Source of the DNA: Pseudomonadota bacterium
GTDB taxonomy: Bacteria; Desulfobacterota; Syntrophorhabdia; Syntrophorhabdales; Syntrophorhabdaceae
Direction of reading: 5' to 3'
DNA: 64,000 nt
Assembly: GCA_026388315.1 (NCBI GenBank)
Contig: JAPLKA010000110.1
Coordinates: forward strand, 1-64,000
This document shows, in pieces, positions 59,044-64,000 of the stretch. Within the stretch, counting starts at the first letter, position 1. Each line of letters opens with the position of its first letter. The notes beneath the pieces are model-generated. The model did not search any database. It worked only from the letters and a program-made list of their open reading frames with translations, and was not told where the DNA came from. The translations under genes and the position numbers were made by a program.

Positions 59044-61173
59044 ATGGAACGGGCAAAGGTAGAAAAAGAAAGCGTGTATTTTCCTCACGGGGACTCCCGC
59101 GAAATTACCGTCAATCGCAGCAAGTGCAGGAAATGTTCTTATTGTATCCAGATATGTCCTGCAAAGGCTATCCAGCTGGGAAAAGAGAGCATAAAAATTC
59201 TCCCGGAACGTTGTATCCTCTGTGGAAGCTGCATCACATCCTGCCCACAACAAGCCCTCGATTATAAAAGTGCCCTTGACAAGGTAAGGGGGCTTCTGGC
59301 AACTAACGAAAAAACCATAGCCTGCCTTGACCCAGCCTTCCCGGTGGTTCTCGATGTCGGAACCCCCAGGCAACTGGTAACAGCCTTGAAAAATGCAGGA
59401 TTTACCGAGGTGTGGGAAGGGGCCTTTGGTGCCGAACTGGTAAGCCAGGCATATAGAAAGCTCCTCACCGACAATATTGACAGACCCTTAATATCATCGT
59501 TCTGCCCGGTTATTGTTACTTACATACAGAAATACCTCCCCCAGCTTATCCCAAATATTGCGCCCATTGTATCACCGATGATTGCTATCGGAAGGATTGC
59601 CCGTGAAATAAAGGGCCCGGACTGGAAGGTCATCTATATAACACCCTGTTTGGCGCAGATGAGAGAGATGGTGACCCCTGAAGCTGCCGGTGCTATCGAT
59701 GATGTGATTACATTCCGCGATGTGCGACAATTGCTTGATGGCGGAGGGATAAACAGCGCTGACCTGGCGGAGACAGATTTTGATGGTCCTAAGCCATTTC
59801 TTGGAAGAGTTATATCCGTCATAGGCGGGTTATACCGGAGTACCGGTGCACTCTTTGATATATTGATGGATGAAATCAGCGTAACCTATGGGCACAAAAG
59901 GGTTATAGGGGCGCTCAACCAGCTGGCATCAGGACACATACAGCCCAAGTTTCTCGATTTTGTGTATTGTTTCGGTTGTGTAGACGGTCCTTTTGCGGAC
60001 CGTGAATTGTCTGTCCTCGGCCGCAGGCAGCTTGTAGTCCGTTATGCGAAGGATGAAATGAGCCGTCAGGATGTTTCAAAGGTTACTGCTGAATTGGACC
60101 GTTTTGAACATGTTGATCTGCACCGTGACTTTTCCAGTATGGAGGAGAAACTCCCCACTCCCACAGAAGAAGAAATTAGGGCGATCCTGAAAAGGATTGG
60201 CAAACTCCCCCCGAATCATAACATGGATTGTCGGGCTTGTGGTTATCCGACATGTAGGGATAAGGCTATTGCCGTTGCCCAGGGAATAGCAGAGGCTGAA
60301 TACTGCCTCCCCTATCTGCTTGAACAGAGCAAAAAAATCTACCAGCAGCTCAAAAAATCGCATAGTCAGTTACAAATCTCACACCAGGAGCTTGAGCAGG
60401 CACAGGCACACCTCCTTAGGACAGAAAAGCTTGCATCCCTTGGCCAGCTCTCTGCAGGCGTTGCCCATGAGATTAATAACCCTCTTGGAACAATCATGAT
60501 ATATGCCCATCTTCTCCTGAAGGGCCTTGATAAAGAGGACCCCAGGAGAGAGGATTTAGAATTGATCATCAGCGAAGCGAACAGGGCTAAAGAGATCGTT
60601 CAGGGTCTTTTAAGCTTTGCCCGTGAGACAAAACTTCGTCAGGGCCAGATGAATGTAAATGATTTGCTCGAAGATGTGCTTGGCCTTATTGTCAATCAAT
60701 CACTGTTTCACAATATTAAAATGGAAAAATCCTTTGCCCAGGACATGCCGACCATCATTGCTGATGAAACGAAACTGAAACAGGTTTTTCTCAATATTAT
60801 CTTAAATGCAGCACAAGCCATGGAAGGAAATGGAAAATTGACAATCAGCACAATAATTGATAAAAAACGGATTAAGATTAAGATTCAGGATACTGGTCCC
60901 GGTATTCCCCCGGAGATTATGGGCAAACTTTTTTCCCCATTTTTTACGACAAAGGAGAAAGGGACGGGCCTTGGACTTGCAATTTCATATGGTATTGTCG
61001 AACGTCATGGCGGTAAGATTGACGTAAACTCAGAGTTGGGCAAAGGAAGTACTTTTACTATTTCTTTACCAATCTCTACCGATGAGGAAGGGGCAAAGGA
61101 AGAAACACATCTAAATAGATTATCGTTTCAAAATAAAATTACAGGGAGAAGGAACTATGGGCAAAAAAACTAA
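59044..61173 (+). CDS. sensor histidine kinase with ferredoxin and iron-hydrogenase-like domains
   Basis: A protein of 709 residues. Two ferredoxin 4Fe-4S motifs (Cys28/31/34/38 and Cys57/60/63/67), an iron-hydrogenase large-subunit-like domain (about 75-350), a small FeS domain (Cys396, 399, 404, 421, in MDCRACGYPTC), a coiled linker and a kinase core with His475 (AHEINNPLG) and GTGLGLAISYG. Hydrogenase motifs are degraded: SSFCPV for TSCCPxW, TPCLAQMRE for MPCxxKxxE and YCFGCVDGP for the third motif. It is therefore probably a redox or H2 sensor, not a hydrogenase. It overlaps the receiver gene by 17 bp. Confidence 0.88.
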   Translation: MERAKVEKESVYFPHGDSREITVNRSKCRKCSYCIQICPAKAIQLGKESIKILPERCILCGSCITSCPQQALDYKSALDKVRGLLATNEKTIACLDPAFPVVLDVGTPRQLVTALKNAGFTEVWEGAFGAELVSQAYRKLLTDNIDRPLISSFCPVIVTYIQKYLPQLIPNIAPIVSPMIAIGRIAREIKGPDWKVIYITPCLAQMREMVTPEAAGAIDDVITFRDVRQLLDGGGINSADLAETDFDGPKPFLGRVISVIGGLYRSTGALFDILMDEISVTYGHKRVIGALNQLASGHIQPKFLDFVYCFGCVDGPFADRELSVLGRRQLVVRYAKDEMSRQDVSKVTAELDRFEHVDLHRDFSSMEEKLPTPTEEEIRAILKRIGKLPPNHNMDCRACGYPTCRDKAIAVAQGIAEAEYCLPYLLEQSKKIYQQLKKSHSQLQISHQELEQAQAHLLRTEKLASLGQLSAGVAHEINNPLGTIMIYAHLLLKGLDKEDPRREDLELIISEANRAKEIVQGLLSFARETKLRQGQMNVNDLLEDVLGLIVNQSLFHNIKMEKSFAQDMPTIIADETKLKQVFLNIILNAAQAMEGNGKLTISTIIDKKRIKIKIQDTGPGIPPEIMGKLFSPFFTTKEKGTGLGLAISYGIVERHGGKIDVNSELGKGSTFTISLPISTDEEGAKEETHLNRLSFQNKITGRRNYGQKN

Positions 61174-61561
61174 AATCTTACTTGTTGACAACGATGTAGA
61201 TTTTATCGACCTCAACAAGGCAGTCCTCGAAAACAGTGGATTTGAGGTAGCCGTTGCATTTGCTGGCCGGGAAGTAATGGACAAGGTCAAATTTGAGCAG
61301 CCGGATTTAATTGTCCTTGACCTTATGATGGAAAAGCATGATACGGGTTTTGGTGTTGCAAAGGCGTTGAAGGCAGACCCGGTTTACAGAGACATACCGA
61401 TTTTGATGCTTACTGCAGTGTTGGGTGAAACCGGTATGGATTTTAATCAGGACCTCGATGGTTACTGGATGAAGACGGATTCTTTTGCAAACAAGCCGCT
61501 GTCGCCTGAAGAGTTGATAAAGAGAATCAATGAACTGCTGGCCAGGAATAAATCGGCTTAA
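61157..61561 (+). CDS. stand-alone response regulator receiver
   Basis: A protein of 134 residues with the receiver fold: LLVDNDVDFIDL (acidic pocket), phospho-acceptor in LIVLDLMM, Thr in MLTAVLG and Lys in FANKPLSPEE. No output domain. The start is inside the sensor kinase gene with a GGGAGAAGG site, so it is the likely phosphate acceptor. The TAA stop lies in a nonamer tract. Confidence 0.92.
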   Translation: MGKKTKILLVDNDVDFIDLNKAVLENSGFEVAVAFAGREVMDKVKFEQPDLIVLDLMMEKHDTGFGVAKALKADPVYRDIPILMLTAVLGETGMDFNQDLDGYWMKTDSFANKPLSPEELIKRINELLARNKSA

Positions 61562-61595
61562 TCGGTTCGAACGGCTTAATCGGCTTGAACAATTA
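61558..61595 (+). repeat. nonamer tract CGGCTTAAT
   Basis: CGGCTTAAT CGGTTCGAA CGGCTTAAT CGGCTTGAA, period 9. It overlaps the receiver stop codon and fills the gap to the next gene. It resembles the tract at 44057-44101 read on the other strand. Confidence 0.78.
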
Positions 61596-61617
61596 AAATT
61601 TTAACCGAGGGTCTGAA

Positions 61618-63111
61618 TTGAGTGAAACGATACATATTTTAGTTGTTGATGACGAGAAGGGTATCCGTGAGGGGTGCCGCCGGATTCTTATCAGTGAAGG
61701 CTACTCGGTAGATGTGGGCAGCAACGGCAAGGAAGGTCTTGAATTAGCAAAGGCAAAACAGTATGACCTTTTGCTTGTGGATCTGATGATGCCTATAATG
61801 GGTGGCATTGAGTTGATGGGACAGGTAAGACAACTCGATCCCGAAATCATTATGATCGTTGTAACGGGTTTTGCCACAATTGAAACAGCAGTTGATGCAA
61901 TGAGGCATGGCGCTTATGACTATGTCCCCAAACCCTTTACCCCGGACCAGTTGCTTGCAGTAGTAAACCGTGGTCTGGAAAAACGCAGATTAAGTCAACA
62001 GGCGCGACGGCTTATGGAGGAGAGGGACCAGAAACTCCTCGAAGTGGCAAACGAAAAGTCAAAACTCCATACGATTGTGAGTTCTATAGCCGACGGAATC
62101 CTTGTCATCAACAGAGAACATCAGCTTGTATTGTGGAACCCTGCAGCTATAAAGATGTTAAACTTCAGCGGGCAATCAGAGGCAGGGAAAGAAATAAGCA
62201 AAATCATCCCCGAGAAGGATCTGATTAAGATTATTGACAAAGGTTTCAGCCCTGAATCATCCCAGTACACTACCATCTCTGAAGAGATTGTACTGCCTCC
62301 CCCCGGCAAGAAGACAATAATGGTAAATGTCTCCAAGGTGAGGGATGAAACAGGCAAAGACCTCGGTGTTGTGAGCACATTAAGTGATATTACGGTCCTC
62401 AAAGAGATAAACGAAATCAAATCCCAGTTTGTTGCCATGGTAACCCATGAATTGCGGGCCCCTCTTTCAGCCATTGAGGGTTATCTTTCTGCCTATCTTA
62501 CAGGTGCGGCCGGGAGTGACCCCAAGATGTACCAGCAGATGATGGAACGTGCAAAACAACGGGCGCACTCACTGCTTGATCTGGTAAATGACCTTCTCCA
62601 ATACAGCAGGTTGGAGTCGAAAAGTGTAGCAAGGAAAAAAGAACTCCTTGATATTTCAGACATCATTACCGGTACTGTTGAGTTGTTGAAAGGCCAGGGG
62701 GCAGCAAAGGATATTCGATTTGAGGTTAATATCCCGGGGCCGCTCCCTCTTACTGAGGCAGACAGGGCAGAAATTGAGCAACTCTTCACTAATCTTGTTT
62801 CAAATGCGATTAAATACAATGTGAAAAATGGCAAGGTGGTTGTTAATGCTCAGTCTGATAGCCATTTTTTGAACATCACTGTGGCTGATACAGGGATCGG
62901 GATTGATGAGGAGAGCCTGCCCTGTGTATTTGATGAGTTTTACAGGGTATGCGGACCGGAAACGAGATATGTGACAGGAACGGGACTTGGTTTATCCATT
63001 GTAAAAAAGATTGTGGAATCACATTTCGGTCACATAAAAGTTGACAGCAAGCCGGGCAAAGGCACCACCTTTACGGTCATGTTGCCGATTAAACAGGATA
63101 AAAATAAATGA
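61618..63111 (+). CDS. hybrid receiver-PAS-histidine kinase
   Basis: A protein of 497 residues with a TTG start after GAGGGT. Receiver domain (1-125, Asp in LLLVDLMMP, Lys in PKPFTPDQ), a coiled linker, a PAS domain (about 145-255) and a kinase core with His in VTHELRAPLSA and GTGLGLSIVKK. It can receive phosphate at the receiver and sign on by its own kinase, so it could be the next step of the relay. No DNA-binding output is seen. NfnA copy 2 follows after 44 bp. Confidence 0.92.
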   Translation: MSETIHILVVDDEKGIREGCRRILISEGYSVDVGSNGKEGLELAKAKQYDLLLVDLMMPIMGGIELMGQVRQLDPEIIMIVVTGFATIETAVDAMRHGAYDYVPKPFTPDQLLAVVNRGLEKRRLSQQARRLMEERDQKLLEVANEKSKLHTIVSSIADGILVINREHQLVLWNPAAIKMLNFSGQSEAGKEISKIIPEKDLIKIIDKGFSPESSQYTTISEEIVLPPPGKKTIMVNVSKVRDETGKDLGVVSTLSDITVLKEINEIKSQFVAMVTHELRAPLSAIEGYLSAYLTGAAGSDPKMYQQMMERAKQRAHSLLDLVNDLLQYSRLESKSVARKKELLDISDIITGTVELLKGQGAAKDIRFEVNIPGPLPLTEADRAEIEQLFTNLVSNAIKYNVKNGKVVVNAQSDSHFLNITVADTGIGIDEESLPCVFDEFYRVCGPETRYVTGTGLGLSIVKKIVESHFGHIKVDSKPGKGTTFTVMLPIKQDKNK

Positions 63112-63155
63112 ATTCCGGGATACCGGAATCCCTAAATTTAATAAAAGGAGATATC

Positions 63156-64000
63156 ATGGCAAAAGAACCAAAAATGAATGAAATCGTTGAAAAACGGCAG
63201 TTAGCACCTTCAGTCACACTTTTTAAGCTCTATGTACCCGATATTGCGAAAAAGGCCAAACCCGGGCAGTTTGTGGTGTTGAGGGTCGATGATTATGCAG
63301 AAAGAATACCGCTCACCATCGCTGATTTCAACCGGGAAGAAGGTCTGGTTACGGTTATTTTTCAGGTAGTGGGAACGTCAACACAAAAAATGGACAAGTT
63401 TGAACAGGGTCAGACGGTTCTGGATGTGGTGGGACCACTCGGAAAACCCAGTCACATCGAAAAGTTCGGGACAGTTATTTGTGTCGGCGGCGGCGTTGGT
63501 GTTGCCCCTGTGTATCCCATTGCAAAGGCCCTCTATGAAAAAGGAAATGAGGTTATTAACATTATCGGTGCGCGTACAAAAGAGATGTTGATCCTCGAAG
63601 AAGAGATGAAGGCGATAAGCAGTGAATTGTTTGTGACCACAGACGATGGAACATATGGCCATCATGGCTTTGTTACAGATGTGCTGAAAAAGCTCATCGC
63701 AGAAAAGAAAAAAATCGACCTCGTTATCGGGATTGGGCCGGTAATCATGATGAAAGCTGTCGTGGAAGTGACCCGCCCCCACAACATACATACAGTGGTA
63801 AGCCTTAACACAATCATGGTTGATGGCACTGGCATGTGCGGTTGCTGCCGTGCCACCGTTGGCGGAGAAACCAAGTTTGTTTGTGTCGATGGTCCTGAAT
63901 TTGACGGCCATAAAGTTGAATTCAACGAGTTGATACTCCGTGGAAAAATGTATAACAGGGAAGAACGCCGTGCCATGTGGGATCACAAGTGCAAACTCGA
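63156..64000 (+). CDS. NfnA-like FAD/[2Fe-2S] subunit, canonical copy (cut by window end)
   Basis: Open from the ATG at 63156 to the window edge, 281 codons. An AAGGAG site lies 5 bp upstream. RIPLTIADF (FAD), the canonical nucleotide motif GGGVGVAPVYP and the [2Fe-2S] segment DGTGMCGCCRA...FVCVDGPEF are present. It resembles the copy at 56466 over its full length but keeps the NAD-site residues. The NfnB partner of this copy, if separate, should lie just beyond the window. Confidence 0.93.
   Translation, partial: MAKEPKMNEIVEKRQLAPSVTLFKLYVPDIAKKAKPGQFVVLRVDDYAERIPLTIADFNREEGLVTVIFQVVGTSTQKMDKFEQGQTVLDVVGPLGKPSHIEKFGTVICVGGGVGVAPVYPIAKALYEKGNEVINIIGARTKEMLILEEEMKAISSELFVTTDDGTYGHHGFVTDVLKKLIAEKKKIDLVIGIGPVIMMKAVVEVTRPHNIHTVVSLNTIMVDGTGMCGCCRATVGGETKFVCVDGPEFDGHKVEFNELILRGKMYNREERRAMWDHKCKL

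Noticed and set aside
59044-60100. Catalytic iron hydrogenase
   Set aside because: The hydrogenase motifs lack the proton-transfer Cys and the Lys of the second motif, and the chain continues into a histidine kinase. A sensory role is more likely.

Overview
The window looks like a chromosomal segment of a strictly anaerobic, probably syntrophic bacterium of the former Deltaproteobacteria (Desulfobacterota, Syntrophorhabdus-like). The assignment is inferred from gene content: a membrane-bound ETF:menaquinone-type FeS oxidoreductase (EMO family), NuoEFG-like and Nfn-like flavin/FeS electron-transfer subunits, an iron-hydrogenase-like sensor kinase, SelA, and housekeeping genes with moderate GC. 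There is no phage, no CRISPR array, and no intact IS element with a transposase.

Layout. Positions 1-19.3 kb are one almost unbroken minus-strand block: an AsmA-like protein (cut by the window edge), comF, apgM, a LapA-LapB-like fusion, a DksA-type zinc finger protein, rsfS, nadD, proA, proB, obgE, rpmA, rplU, a DUF4013 membrane protein, an SDR, an SPL-like radical SAM protein, a ParB-like protein, an NtrY-like kinase, pgeF, an rluD-type synthase and selA. Many of these overlap by 4-20 bp. Positions 19.4-23.2 kb (plus) carry a CcdA/SafE-like membrane protein, a NapH-like FeS membrane protein, a small anchored protein and a HemN-like radical SAM enzyme. At 23.3-26.4 kb a beta-CASP nuclease and a YgjP-type peptidase lie between perfect 25-bp inverted repeats. 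From 26.5 to 33.4 kb there is a mixed set: an AI-2E transporter, HNH, HIT, a nucleoside phosphorylase, a degenerate aminotransferase homologue, TPR and membrane proteins, and an NlpC/P60 hydrolase. From 33.5 to 51.5 kb lie the EMO-type oxidoreductase, a ferredoxin, pycB, tRNA-Pro, a LysM-FecR-DctP fusion, comM, manC, a sirtuin, a P1 peptidase, purE, a Crp-family regulator, a second AI-2E transporter, small envelope proteins, an MFS carrier and a Memo-family protein.

Positions 51.5-64 kb form the most interesting functional region. NuoE-, NuoF- and NuoG-like subunits are followed by NfnA- and NfnB-like subunits. Next come a sensor kinase with ferredoxin, iron-hydrogenase-like and FeS domains, a lone receiver, a receiver-PAS-kinase hybrid, and a second, more canonical NfnA (cut by the end). 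I read this as soluble electron-transfer machinery for NAD(P)H and ferredoxin with a built-in redox- or hydrogen-responsive phosphorelay. Its first gene has a leader in which an upstream 11-nt segment is exactly complementary to the ribosome-binding region.

The second theme is repetitive DNA. Short intergenic tracts with a 7-bp period (sometimes 8 or 9) recur throughout the window and supply start-proximal codons or stop codons for several genes. A hairpin-rich repeat family (called A here) occurs at four loci, once in frame inside the HemN-like gene and twice at gene 3' ends. An rluD-type gene carries about 95 in-frame codons made of the same repeat vocabulary. A second structured repeat (B) is present in two inverted copies around the beta-CASP gene.
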